This document shows positions 24,586-33,244 of a stretch of 64,000 nucleotides of DNA, piece after piece; position 1 is the stretch's first letter; every line of letters begins with the position of its first letter. The position numbers and the translations under genes are program-made. Location of the stretch: the NCBI GenBank assembly GCA_009924735.1, contig RFQZ01000008.1, positions 1 through 64,000 on the forward strand, given 5' to 3'. The notes under the pieces are model-generated. The model saw only the letters and a program-made list of their open reading frames with translations, was not told the DNA's origin and ran no database searches. Origin of the DNA: Flavobacteriia bacterium. Its GTDB lineage: Bacteria > Bacteroidota > Bacteroidia > Flavobacteriales_D > Crocinitomicaceae.

Positions 24586-27551
24586 AGAACAATATATTAG
24601 CATTTATATTTTTTATTCCAATTGTACTCAACGCACAAGTCAATGAATTAAAGAAGGCAAGCGATCGCGCACATTCCTTGATTAATCCCCCACGGAACAT
24701 TGACCCTAATTTGCTCAGTTATGTCAATCCGTTTATTGGAACGGGCGGGCACGGTCACACTTTTCCTGGGGCAACCGTGCCTTTCGGCATGGTGCAGCTG
24801 AGTCCAGATACCCGCATGGAAGGATGGGATGGTTGTGGCGGCTATCATTATTCTGATTCAATTATACACGGATTTAGTCACACCCATTTAAGCGGAACCG
24901 GCGTCCCCGACTATGCGGATTTATTAATTACCCCCGTTTGCGGGACCTACCCAACGGTTCCTTCCTATCTTTCTGAAGCAACCTATGGATCAAGATTCGA
25001 TCATAAAACCGAAAGGGCAAGCCCTGGGCGCTACGAGGTGCATTTGATTGATGGAAACATTGATGTGATCCTAACCGCGACGCAACGTGCAGGCATTCAC
25101 AAATATACTTTTAATGGGAAAGGGAAGCGCTACATCGTAATAGACTTAGATTACCGGGATAAGGTACTTGATGCAGGATTTACAATCAACGGAAAGCAAG
25201 AGATTACCGGATACCGTAAATCAGAAGGATGGGCAAAACTACAGCACTTCTATTTCGCGCTCAATTCCTCAATCGCTTTTACCAAGGCTGAGCAAATTAC
25301 ATCAGAAGGAAAACATCTCATGGTTCTTCACTTCGACAAAAAAGTAACGCAAATCGAATTACGTGTGGGCATCTCGGCAGTTGACGAAGCGGGTGCAAGA
25401 AAAAATCTCCTACATGAAACCGAAGGGTTGGGATTTGACAAACTCACCGAAAATGCTAAGAATTCTTGGCAAATCGAGTTGTCTAAAATTCAAGTCGAAT
25501 CGAATAACCTCACTCAAAAAACAATATTCTACACTGCGTTGTATCACACGATGATGGCGCCAAACATCTTTTCTGATGTTGACGGTCGCTACCGAGGCAG
25601 AGATTTTCAGATTCATACCATAGAACAAAAAATTCCACAATACACCGTATTTTCTTTGTGGGATACGTATCGTGCCACCCATCCCCTATTCACAATCATC
25701 GACCAAAAACGAACCAACGCATTCATTCATACCTTCTTACGACAATACCAGCAAGGAAAAGACCTACCTGTTTGGGAATTGGCAGGCAATGAAACTGAGT
25801 GTATGATTGGGTTTCACAGCGCATCCGTTATTGCAGATGCCTATATCAAAGGAATAAATAACTTTCCCGCCGAAGAAGCTTTAAATGCCATGGTTTTCAC
25901 TTCGAACATCAATGAATATGGGAAAACGCTTTTTCGGGATTACGGTTTAATTTCATCCGATTGGGAATCGGAATCGGTTTCCAAGGCACTTGAATATGCC
26001 TATGACCATTGGTGTATAGCTCAAATGGCACGTGGATTAGGTAAAACGGAAATCGCTGCAAACCACGATCGACTTGGTTTGAATTTTATCAATCATTTCG
26101 ACCCAAATAGCAAGTTTATGCGGGCTCGACGTGGTGCACAATGGGTATACCCATTTAATCCAACGGAGGTAAATTTCAATTATACAGAGGCCAACAGTTG
26201 GCAATATTCACTCTACGCGCCACAGCAACCCTACCTTTTAACCAATTTAATTGGTGGAAAAAAAGCGCTGTCTACGTGGCTCGATCAATTATTCAGTACC
26301 TCGAGCAGTTTGTCAGGCAGAGAACAAGCGGATATCACCGGATTAATCGGACAGTACGCGCACGGAAATGAGCCATCACATCACATGGCATATATGTACA
26401 ACTATTCTGCAACTCCTTGGAAAACGCAGGTTTATGTTGATTCGATCCAGCGTTCAATGTACCACGATGCGCCCGATGGTTTATCCGGAAATGAAGATTG
26501 CGGTCAGATGAGCGCTTGGTATGTATTGTCTGCGCTCGGTTTTTACCCCCTTGCCCCAGGAAATACGCGATATGAACTTGGTCATCCGATATTCGAAAAA
26601 GCTACGATCAGGCTTGAAAATGGAAAATCAATAGAGATAAAGCGTAATGGTCTGATTGGAAAGTACATTCGTACAGTTCGGCTGAATGGGATTGAAATCA
26701 TCAGCTTAGATCATTCACAATTGATGCAGGGTGGAATCCTGGAGTTTGAAATGAGCTCAAGACCGATTCAAACATACCTGAACGAGGATTTATACGAAAT
26801 CAGTGGATTGCAAAACCTAATCCCTGTTCCTTTTATCAGTACTGAGAACAGAGTGTTCACCGATAGTTTACGCATTGAGATGGGAATGGTCAACTTAAAC
26901 TACGGACCTCAATTCACAGAATATGCCATTGAAGAAAACCAAGTGATTGGCGAATGGAAAACCTACACCAAGCCATTTACCATTCATTCTTCGTGTAAAA
27001 TTCATTCGCGCGGCACAAAAGACATTTCAGGACAAAAGACGCACTCCGCTACCCTAACCTCAGTATTTCAACAAAAGGAAAAGAATTGCCATCTAGAATT
27101 AAAATCTACTTACGAACCAGCCTATGCTGCGGCGGGACCCAATACCTTAATTGACAAAATCAAAGGTAGCAATGACTTCAGAACAGGAGATTGGCAAGGA
27201 TATCAAGGAAAGGACGTGATTGCGATTGTTTCATTTAATGAAGCCCGAACCATAAATACCATTGGCGTTTCCTGGCTTAAAGACCTTAATTCATGGATTT
27301 TTGAACCAAGCCAGATCGTCATTGAAACCTCTGAAGACGGGATAAGTTACCGGCAAGCAGCAGAATTTGTAATTCGAACAGCTACGAAAGGAACGGAAGA
27401 AAAAGGGTTAGGAAGCGTTGCCAAATCGGTTGTTATCGATAAAGTAAAATACATTCGATATACCATACGAAATCAAGGAGTTTGTCCTGATTGGCATTTG
27501 GGCGCAGGAAACCCTACTTGGCTCTTTTTAGATGAATTGATTTTTGATTGA
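24582..27551 (+). CDS. GH92 family alpha-mannosidase with C-terminal beta-sandwich
   Basis: 989 residues, signal peptide to about residue 18. GH92 hallmarks: LSYVNPFIGTGGHGHTFPGA, PFGMVQLSPDTR, FSHTHLSGTGVPDY, VFSLWDTYRATHP, LPVWELAGNETECMIGFHSA, GNEPSHHMAYMYNY and GNEDCGQMSAWYVLSALGFY (the catalytic acid/base region and Ca-binding loop). Residues about 850-989 look like an F5/8-type (CBM32-like) carbohydrate-binding domain. Calcium-dependent exo-alpha-mannosidase, outer-membrane or periplasmic. There is no SusC/SusD pair, so it is not part of a classic PUL here; the neighbouring GT2 suggests host-glycan trimming or self-glycan processing. Confidence 0.92.
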   Translation: MKNNILAFIFFIPIVLNAQVNELKKASDRAHSLINPPRNIDPNLLSYVNPFIGTGGHGHTFPGATVPFGMVQLSPDTRMEGWDGCGGYHYSDSIIHGFSHTHLSGTGVPDYADLLITPVCGTYPTVPSYLSEATYGSRFDHKTERASPGRYEVHLIDGNIDVILTATQRAGIHKYTFNGKGKRYIVIDLDYRDKVLDAGFTINGKQEITGYRKSEGWAKLQHFYFALNSSIAFTKAEQITSEGKHLMVLHFDKKVTQIELRVGISAVDEAGARKNLLHETEGLGFDKLTENAKNSWQIELSKIQVESNNLTQKTIFYTALYHTMMAPNIFSDVDGRYRGRDFQIHTIEQKIPQYTVFSLWDTYRATHPLFTIIDQKRTNAFIHTFLRQYQQGKDLPVWELAGNETECMIGFHSASVIADAYIKGINNFPAEEALNAMVFTSNINEYGKTLFRDYGLISSDWESESVSKALEYAYDHWCIAQMARGLGKTEIAANHDRLGLNFINHFDPNSKFMRARRGAQWVYPFNPTEVNFNYTEANSWQYSLYAPQQPYLLTNLIGGKKALSTWLDQLFSTSSSLSGREQADITGLIGQYAHGNEPSHHMAYMYNYSATPWKTQVYVDSIQRSMYHDAPDGLSGNEDCGQMSAWYVLSALGFYPLAPGNTRYELGHPIFEKATIRLENGKSIEIKRNGLIGKYIRTVRLNGIEIISLDHSQLMQGGILEFEMSSRPIQTYLNEDLYEISGLQNLIPVPFISTENRVFTDSLRIEMGMVNLNYGPQFTEYAIEENQVIGEWKTYTKPFTIHSSCKIHSRGTKDISGQKTHSATLTSVFQQKEKNCHLELKSTYEPAYAAAGPNTLIDKIKGSNDFRTGDWQGYQGKDVIAIVSFNEARTINTIGVSWLKDLNSWIFEPSQIVIETSEDGISYRQAAEFVIRTATKGTEEKGLGSVAKSVVIDKVKYIRYTIRNQGVCPDWHLGAGNPTWLFLDELIFD

Positions 27552-27675
27552 TTTGATAAATGATACCATTCTAATTCCTACGCCTAAAAACATCACAAAA
27601 AATCGTTCCTCCCTAAAAAAAATAAGACCTTACCACGATTTGCTTTTAGGTAATAATCATTTAATGTGATTGTTA

Positions 27676-27704
27676 TTGGCTAAGCTGATTTTTTAGTAAA
27701 TTAG
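27676..27704 (+). promoter_or_regulatory. Promoter for the T9SS type B protein
   Basis: TTG (27676-27678), 18-base spacer, TAAATTAG (27697-27704). It ends 4 bases before the GTG start at 27709, implying a very short or absent leader. The remaining intergenic bases (27,552-27,675) show no gene. Confidence 0.45.
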
Positions 27705-27708
27705 GGTC

Positions 27709-30537
27709 GTGAAAAAAATCTTACTCTTTTCCTTATTTTTCTTGCAATTTGGCATTTCCTATGGTCAATTTGACACCTTGTTTTATTTCGTGTGTCCGGA
27801 AGCTGCGCAAAGTCACGGCGATCGTCCAGTCGTCTTTCGATTTGCAACCTTAAACACACCGGCTACCATCACGATTTCACAACCTGCCAACCCAGCTTTT
27901 CCAACACAGGTTTTAAATTTAGGGGTAAATGCCGCACAGACCTTGGACATCACGCCATGGATTGACATCAGTGAAAACAAACCACCAAATACCATTCTGA
28001 ATTACGGTTACCGCATTCATTCTACTGCGCCCATCATGGCCTATTACGAAATCGTCACCTCCTGTAATTGCAATCCCGACATTTTCGCTTTGAAAGGAAA
28101 AAATGCATTGGGAACAAATTTTATCATTCCTGCACAGAATTACCTAAACAATGCATCCTATGCAAGGTCAGGGTTTGACATTGTTGCGACACAAAACAAT
28201 ACAAGCATAACGATTGTGCCCTCAAACAACATTGTTGGTCATGCGGCAGGCATACCTTTTAACATTGTTTTAAACAAAGGTGAGACCTTCAACGCGCAAG
28301 CCGTTTCCATTGCAGCCAATCAACATTTATCCGGTTCCACCGTGATTTCCGACAAACCCATTGCCATCACGATCAATGACGATTCTGCCTCCGGCGCGCC
28401 TTATGGGGGTTGTGCAGACATCATGGGTGATCAAATCATTCCTGTACCTGTTACGGGTAAAGAATACATTACGCTAAAAGGTTATTTAAACGGTCCCGAC
28501 AAAGTGTATGTCGTAGCCACACAAAACAACACACAGCTTATGGTGGACGGAGTGAGTGTCGGCTCGCTCAACGCAACGAACATGTATGTTCATACCCAAC
28601 CCAACGCCACTGCTTACATCCAAGCAGATAAACCCGTATATGTATTACACAACACTGGCTTTGGATGCGAATTGGGAGGCGCCTTGGTCCCTCCGATTGT
28701 TTGTACAGGCTCAAACACAGTGGTCTTTGTACGATCTACAAATGAGTTTTTTGCCCTGAATATTTTGGTTCCAGCCGGTGGAGAAAATTCCTTTACCCTA
28801 AACGGCTCACCAGCAAACGTAGGTCCTGGCCTTTTCCAACCGGTTCCAGGCACGGCAAATACGTGGATGTTTGCACAAATAGACGCCAGCGCCTTTGTGG
28901 GTGTGCTTCAAGCAAGCCGAATGGAAAATCCAAACAGTAAGTTTCACCTTGGGGTTATTCATGGCGGATCAAGCTCTGGTTGTCGCTACGGGTACTTCAG
29001 TGATTTTGCCACTTTTAAATATGAAATTCAAACCAATGGAGATTTGCTCTGCAGCGGCGATACCTTACAGTTGGCTACAGACTCTTTGCCCGGAGCAACT
29101 TACAATTGGACAGGTCCTAATGGATTTACTTCCAGCGGTGCTTCGTTGCAACTGAACAATGTAAATCCCAACCAATCCGGGAATTACGTGATTTCTGGGT
29201 ATTCCGTTGGCGCATGTGAACTTTTACCCGACACGGTAGCCATCAACGTGATTTCAACCCCCAACGCTCCCAACATCCTGAGCAATAGCCCGCTCTGCCT
29301 TGGCGACACCCTGTTCGCTTCGACTTCCTTAAATGGTCAGTTTACTTTTAATTGGGATTTCGACAATGGAACTTTGTTTCAGAACGACTCCATGTCTGTG
29401 ACCCAATTAGCCCCAGGATCATACCCCATTAATTTGACTTCGAATTTAGGCGCATGCATTTCTCCTACTACGTTTGACACCATAATGGTTTACTCTTCAC
29501 CCTCCGTTCAGTACAATGGTTTATCAGAAATTTGTGGCGATTCCATCGGATTTGCAGCTGTATTTCAAACAGATGTGATGGACTCCATGCAAAACGTTTC
29601 TTGGTACAATGCAAACGGAAACCTTGGCAGTGGAGTTAACATATCGAACATCACAGCAACTTCTGGCGCTTATTCCGTTGAAAACTATTGGGCTGTACTC
29701 ACCACTAACAACGGTTGTTTGGCCACGGATACTTTCTCCATCACCTATCACCCATTCCCAATATCGTTGCTAACGGTCACGCCACAGTGTGACGGTCAGA
29801 CAGCCCTTTTTACCTCACAACTCAGTTGGAATAGCAATGTGCCTCCAAATGCCAACTGCACCTACAACCTTCAATATGGGGATGGTCAAATTGTTTTGGC
29901 AGGAAACGGGACGCATCCATTTGATTCTGTTGGTTTTTACACAGCTTCACTGACGGTTACGAGCGTAGAAGGATGCAGCACGGTAGACACCACCTCTTTT
30001 ACGATTGTTTCTGTTCCTGTACTTAACCCACAAATCGAGCCTCAATGCGGACAATTGGCAAACTTCAGCGTAGGTCTTAACTTAGGGAATTATACTTTCG
30101 ATCAATTGTATTGGAGCATTCCAAACGAAGGGAATTTTGCTTTCCCCATATTTGAACACGTTTTTGCCAACGCAGGAAATTACATCGCTACGGTTAACAT
30201 TGAAGGAACCAATAATTGTGACTTTAGCGCGCAACTTCCATTTACCATTTTGCCTTCTGTGACCTTGGATAATTTGGACATTCCGAATGTAATCACACCC
30301 AATGGAGACGGAATCAATGATGAATTGACTTTTTCGAATTTATTTTTGGATTGTACTTCCTTCGACTTAATCATCTTAAGCAGATGGGGCGTGGTTGTGT
30401 ATGAAATGAACAATGCATCCGCACCTTTTGCAGGGAAGGATATCAAAGGGGAAAATCTCTCACCAGGTGTGTATTTTTACAAGATCACAACAAACGATGG
30501 CAAGGTAGCCTCAGGACATTTGACTGTACTTCCTTAG
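27709..30537 (+). CDS. IgGFc-binding/PKD protein with T9SS type B sorting domain
   Basis: 942 residues from a GTG start; signal peptide MKKILLFSLFFLQFGISYGQ fits that start. N-terminal ~350 residues match the IgGFc-binding N-terminal domain (PIMAYYEIVTSCNCNPDIFA, then GSTVISDKPIAITINDD, GGCADIMGDQIIPV). The middle holds Ig-like/PKD modules with many Cys pairs. The C-terminal ~90 residues are the gliding-motility (CHU_C, type B) signal: IPNVITPNGDGINDELTF, then SRWGVVVYEMNN and LSPGVYFYKI. Exported through the T9SS to the surface; a likely adhesin. Stand-alone: no cognate PorP/SprF gene is adjacent. Confidence 0.88.
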   Translation: MKKILLFSLFFLQFGISYGQFDTLFYFVCPEAAQSHGDRPVVFRFATLNTPATITISQPANPAFPTQVLNLGVNAAQTLDITPWIDISENKPPNTILNYGYRIHSTAPIMAYYEIVTSCNCNPDIFALKGKNALGTNFIIPAQNYLNNASYARSGFDIVATQNNTSITIVPSNNIVGHAAGIPFNIVLNKGETFNAQAVSIAANQHLSGSTVISDKPIAITINDDSASGAPYGGCADIMGDQIIPVPVTGKEYITLKGYLNGPDKVYVVATQNNTQLMVDGVSVGSLNATNMYVHTQPNATAYIQADKPVYVLHNTGFGCELGGALVPPIVCTGSNTVVFVRSTNEFFALNILVPAGGENSFTLNGSPANVGPGLFQPVPGTANTWMFAQIDASAFVGVLQASRMENPNSKFHLGVIHGGSSSGCRYGYFSDFATFKYEIQTNGDLLCSGDTLQLATDSLPGATYNWTGPNGFTSSGASLQLNNVNPNQSGNYVISGYSVGACELLPDTVAINVISTPNAPNILSNSPLCLGDTLFASTSLNGQFTFNWDFDNGTLFQNDSMSVTQLAPGSYPINLTSNLGACISPTTFDTIMVYSSPSVQYNGLSEICGDSIGFAAVFQTDVMDSMQNVSWYNANGNLGSGVNISNITATSGAYSVENYWAVLTTNNGCLATDTFSITYHPFPISLLTVTPQCDGQTALFTSQLSWNSNVPPNANCTYNLQYGDGQIVLAGNGTHPFDSVGFYTASLTVTSVEGCSTVDTTSFTIVSVPVLNPQIEPQCGQLANFSVGLNLGNYTFDQLYWSIPNEGNFAFPIFEHVFANAGNYIATVNIEGTNNCDFSAQLPFTILPSVTLDNLDIPNVITPNGDGINDELTFSNLFLDCTSFDLIILSRWGVVVYEMNNASAPFAGKDIKGENLSPGVYFYKITTNDGKVASGHLTVLP

Positions 30538-30543
30538 TTAATG

Positions 30544-31641
30544 CTAGAATGCTTGCAATTCGTAGTTTGTGCTTCGCCCGCCTTGTTCCTCCATACGTAG
30601 GATGCCTTTTTCCATCAAATCTTTTATGTCTCTTAACGCCGTATCGGGAGAGCATTTTGTGATTTTTGCCCATTTTGATGATTTCAATTTACCTTCAAAA
30701 TCTTCAAAAAGTTTGTTGAGTATCTTTCGCTGCCGTTCATTCAACTCAGTGTGCTCATGAATTTTCCAAAACTCGTGCTTTCTAAGGATGTTCTCCAAGG
30801 TGCCTTGCGTTGTCAACAAGGCATTTTTAAGGCACATTAAAAACCATTGCATCCATTCGGTAACGTCGCCATGGCTATGCTGAACCTTTTGCAACATCGC
30901 ATAATAGTGTTTGCGTTCAAGCATAATTTGACTGGACATGCTGTAGAATCGATCAGAAGTTTTGTCTGCGCGCGCCAAAAGCAAATCTGAGATGGCACGA
31001 GCGATCCTTCCGTTTCCGTCATCAAAAGGGTGTATGATGATAAACCAAAAGTTGGCAAGGGCCGATTTGATTACAGGATCCAATCCTTGATCGGTATTTA
31101 GCCAGGCAAGAAATGTATCCATTTCAGCTTTTACATTGGCTGCAGGAACCGCCATGTAGTGCACGCGTTCTCTCCCCAACGCACCTGACACAATTTGCAT
31201 TTCCTCTGTTCGATAGCAAGCTACATCTATTTTAAGCATGCCGCTATACCCCGTCGGGAACAAAGCCGCATGCCAACTGAAAAGCCTTTCATGGGTAAGG
31301 GGTTTTTGATGGTTTTGGGCAGCATCCAACATCATTTCCACAACGCCGTCTACATTTCGCCGTGTAAGCACAAAGCCCCCAACATTGATTCCGAGCCTTT
31401 TGGCGATGGATGATCGCACTTGTTCGTAATCAAGGTTCTCGCCTTCGATTTCTGAAGTTTTTAAGACATCCAAGGTCATTGTGGCAAGCGAAGCTTCTTC
31501 TTTGGCTGAAAAACCAAGCATATTCATTTGAGCGAATATTCTTCCTTGCAAGTTCCGAACCTCACCAAACAAAGCACTGATGTCCCTTTCTCGCCAGAAA
31601 AACTCCGGCCAATTCGCATATTCATAAATGTACTTTGCCAT
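30544..31641 (-). CDS. Fic family protein with DUF4172 N-terminus
   Basis: 365 residues. DUF4172 domain at 1-85 (MAKYIYEYANWPEFFW, then LQGRIFAQ); an inhibitory-helix motif TSEIEG at 62-67 of the S/T-x-x-x-E-G/N type that keeps class II Fic proteins off; the Fic core HPFDDGNGRIAR at 204-215 with the catalytic His; and a C-terminal winged helix (about 290-360). Fic enzymes transfer AMP from ATP to hydroxyl side chains; the target is unknown. It converges on the T9SS gene with a 6-base gap. A second, broken copy of its leader and first codons lies 912 bases upstream. Confidence 0.93.
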   Translation of the reverse strand: MAKYIYEYANWPEFFWRERDISALFGEVRNLQGRIFAQMNMLGFSAKEEASLATMTLDVLKTSEIEGENLDYEQVRSSIAKRLGINVGGFVLTRRNVDGVVEMMLDAAQNHQKPLTHERLFSWHAALFPTGYSGMLKIDVACYRTEEMQIVSGALGRERVHYMAVPAANVKAEMDTFLAWLNTDQGLDPVIKSALANFWFIIIHPFDDGNGRIARAISDLLLARADKTSDRFYSMSSQIMLERKHYYAMLQKVQHSHGDVTEWMQWFLMCLKNALLTTQGTLENILRKHEFWKIHEHTELNERQRKILNKLFEDFEGKLKSSKWAKITKCSPDTALRDIKDLMEKGILRMEEQGGRSTNYELQAF

Positions 31642-31744
31642 AACCTTTTAATTTATGCAGTAAATATACAGATTATTCGCCGCATTTATGCGGAGATTAA
31701 TGCTTTTTTTCGCCGCAAATTGCAAGGAATGAACTTTCGTAACG
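31597..31744 (-). repeat. Fic start and leader, copy 1 of a 148-bp duplicated block
   Basis: Contains the first 15 codons of the Fic gene and the 103 bases before it. Aligns without gaps to 32509-32656 (offset exactly 912) at about 86% identity by my count (about 20 mismatches in 144 positions read). Inside the leader are two direct copies of TGCGGCGAA on the minus strand (complements of 31676-31684 and 31709-31717, spaced 33 bases) and the palindrome CCGCAT-TT-ATGCGG (31680-31693), a likely operator set. Confidence 0.75.
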
Positions 31745-31836
31745 CCTGAAATCTTGACGAAAAAGCAAAATTTTAAACGCAAATTTAGATTGTGCACCGA
31801 ACCAACTTAAAAACAAACGATTATAAGGTCGGTTTT

Positions 31837-32340
31837 TTACGCATATTGATAAGGCTCTTTGTCTTTTGTAATTTGCCTAACATTTTCCAACGCTTGCTTC
31901 ATGTATTTTCTCCAAAACAACTTGGTAAAAATCCAATTTAAAGGATAAAGCAACACACGATTTGAATAAAGCGTGTAAGTGTATTCAACCAAGATTTTAT
32001 CTTTTTCTATTTCGGTTGTCTTCCACTCGCCAATAAATTTGTAAAAACTTAACATCCATGCTTGAAATTGGTTAATTTCTATTTTCCAATACTTGTCGTC
32101 AATTCGTTCAACTACATTGTCAACCGAACCAAAACCTCCTTTATGTGCCAATGATTTTTTTACAAATACTTTTTTGCTTGAACCTACTTTCCCCCAATTT
32201 TCGTCTTCCGTGCAATGGGTTACGCTTGGCATTAATCCATACCCAGTATGAACTTTCGACACATCACATAGCATCGGTGATTTGAATGCTCTTTCCAGGG
32301 AGCAATTAAAGGTTGTCGTTATTTTGACTTTCGTTTCCAT
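31837..32340 (-). CDS. SRPBCC/polyketide-cyclase-like protein
   Basis: 167 residues from the ATG at 32340; the longer frame to 32418 adds 26 basic residues with no family support. Fold pattern of START/SRPBCC proteins: TTTFNCSLERAFKSPMLCDV at the start, a GSSKKVFVKK strand, EIEKDKILVEYTYTLYSNRV and a C-terminal amphipathic helix WRKYMKQALENVRQI that lines the ligand cavity. The ligand is unknown. It lies between the two copies of the fic leader, and copy 2 of that leader points toward it, so it may be transcribed from a captured fic promoter. Confidence 0.75.
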   Translation of the reverse strand: METKVKITTTFNCSLERAFKSPMLCDVSKVHTGYGLMPSVTHCTEDENWGKVGSSKKVFVKKSLAHKGGFGSVDNVVERIDDKYWKIEINQFQAWMLSFYKFIGEWKTTEIEKDKILVEYTYTLYSNRVLLYPLNWIFTKLFWRKYMKQALENVRQITKDKEPYQYA

Positions 32341-32414
32341 TATTTTTGATTTTTTCGTTTTCGTTTTAAACCGACCCCTAACGGTTTCGGGCGCTGCGAA
32401 GGTAGCAATATTCA

Positions 32415-32434
32415 CCATCCGTCGCGGCGGATGG
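32415..32434. repeat. Hairpin upstream of the SRPBCC gene
   Basis: Perfect 7-bp inverted repeat CCATCCG (32415-32421) / CGGATGG (32428-32434) with a 6-base GC-rich loop, unusual in this AT-rich intergenic stretch. Could fold in the leader RNA of the SRPBCC gene or mark an old insertion boundary. Confidence 0.4.
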
Positions 32435-32508
32435 ATACGGAAACCAAAATTTAATTGACTTTTAGCTACGGTTGATCTACGAAGGAATTAGCCCCAAATT
32501 GCATCAAA

Positions 32509-32656
32509 AAAAATATCCGGCCAATTCGTTAATTCATAAAAGTACTTTGCTACAACCATTTAAATTATGCGGTAATTATTTTGATTATTCACCGCATTTA
32601 TGCGGAGATTAATGTTTTGTTTCGCCGCAAATCGCAAGGAATGAACTTACGTAACG
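32509..32656 (-). pseudogene. Fic 5' remnant and leader, copy 2
   Basis: On the minus strand this reads VAKYFYELTNWPDIFF, clearly the start of a DUF4172-Fic protein (copy 1: MAKYIYEYANWPEFFW). The initiator ATG is replaced by GTA and the frame ends about 6 codons later, so it cannot be translated as a Fic. The 103-base leader, including the palindrome CCGCAT-TT-ATGCGG (32592-32605), is well kept. The rest of the 32,419-32,863 gap holds only this block, the hairpin above, and repeats of AAATCCATTTT around 32,790-32,820. Confidence 0.75.
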
Positions 32657-32863
32657 ATTTGCAGCTTTCATCGTCAATTTTAACAATGGCAACTACATTT
32701 CTGTTATATTACTTACGGTCAAGTTTTCTACGCTATTATCTTTACTCGTTTGATCCGTGCTTATGCGCCCATTAAGTTGAGAATGACGTAAAATCCATTT
32801 TCCGAATTAAATCCATTTTAAGTTTACTTAAGCAGATTCGAACAGTCCTGCTTCTTCTAAAAT

Positions 32864-33238
32864 CTATTCTAACGCTATCCAATCGACCATCATACCGAAT
32901 TCCAAAACGATGTTCCGTCTCATTGGGATTCCCTCGGCAATGTCATCTAGATACAATTGATTGCATTCCTTCGCTACCTCTAAATCAAAGGACCTTGGCT
33001 CTAACTTTTCAGAAAGAAATTTTTCGATCGGTTGTTGTATTTCCTCAAAAGAATGTATGTAATCCAATGCTTCTTTCACATGTTTCTGGTCAATGTCCGC
33101 TCGGTACGTGTTGAGTACAATGTCATGTCCCGCTGACTGCAAACGTGCAATCACCTGTATCGCATTGGGATTTTCTGCACCAATTTCCGGGAAATAATGT
33201 TCGACAACCGTTCCGTCAAAGTCAAGGTAGATTTTCAT
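32864..33238 (-). CDS. Small HAD-like hydrolase
   Basis: 124 residues. HAD motif I MKIYLDFDGTVVEHYFP (D6-x-D8-x-T), a helix with ARLQSAGHDIVLNTYRAD in place of motif II (the T/S before R), and a motif IV-like NQLYLDDIAEGIPM (D-D). Length equals cap-less HAD proteins such as those found with polynucleotide or phospho-sugar metabolism. Substrate unknown. Its start is 6 bases from the stop of the winged-helix gene, in the same operon as the VWA gene. Confidence 0.75.
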   Translation of the reverse strand: MKIYLDFDGTVVEHYFPEIGAENPNAIQVIARLQSAGHDIVLNTYRADIDQKHVKEALDYIHSFEEIQQPIEKFLSEKLEPRSFDLEVAKECNQLYLDDIAEGIPMRRNIVLEFGMMVDWIALE

Positions 33239-33244
33239 AAGGGT

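Noticed and set aside
32581-32775. 64-residue frame on the + strand near the second fic leader
   Set aside because: It is the reverse reading of the repeated leader (a similar frame occurs over copy 1), so it reflects the repeat, not a gene.
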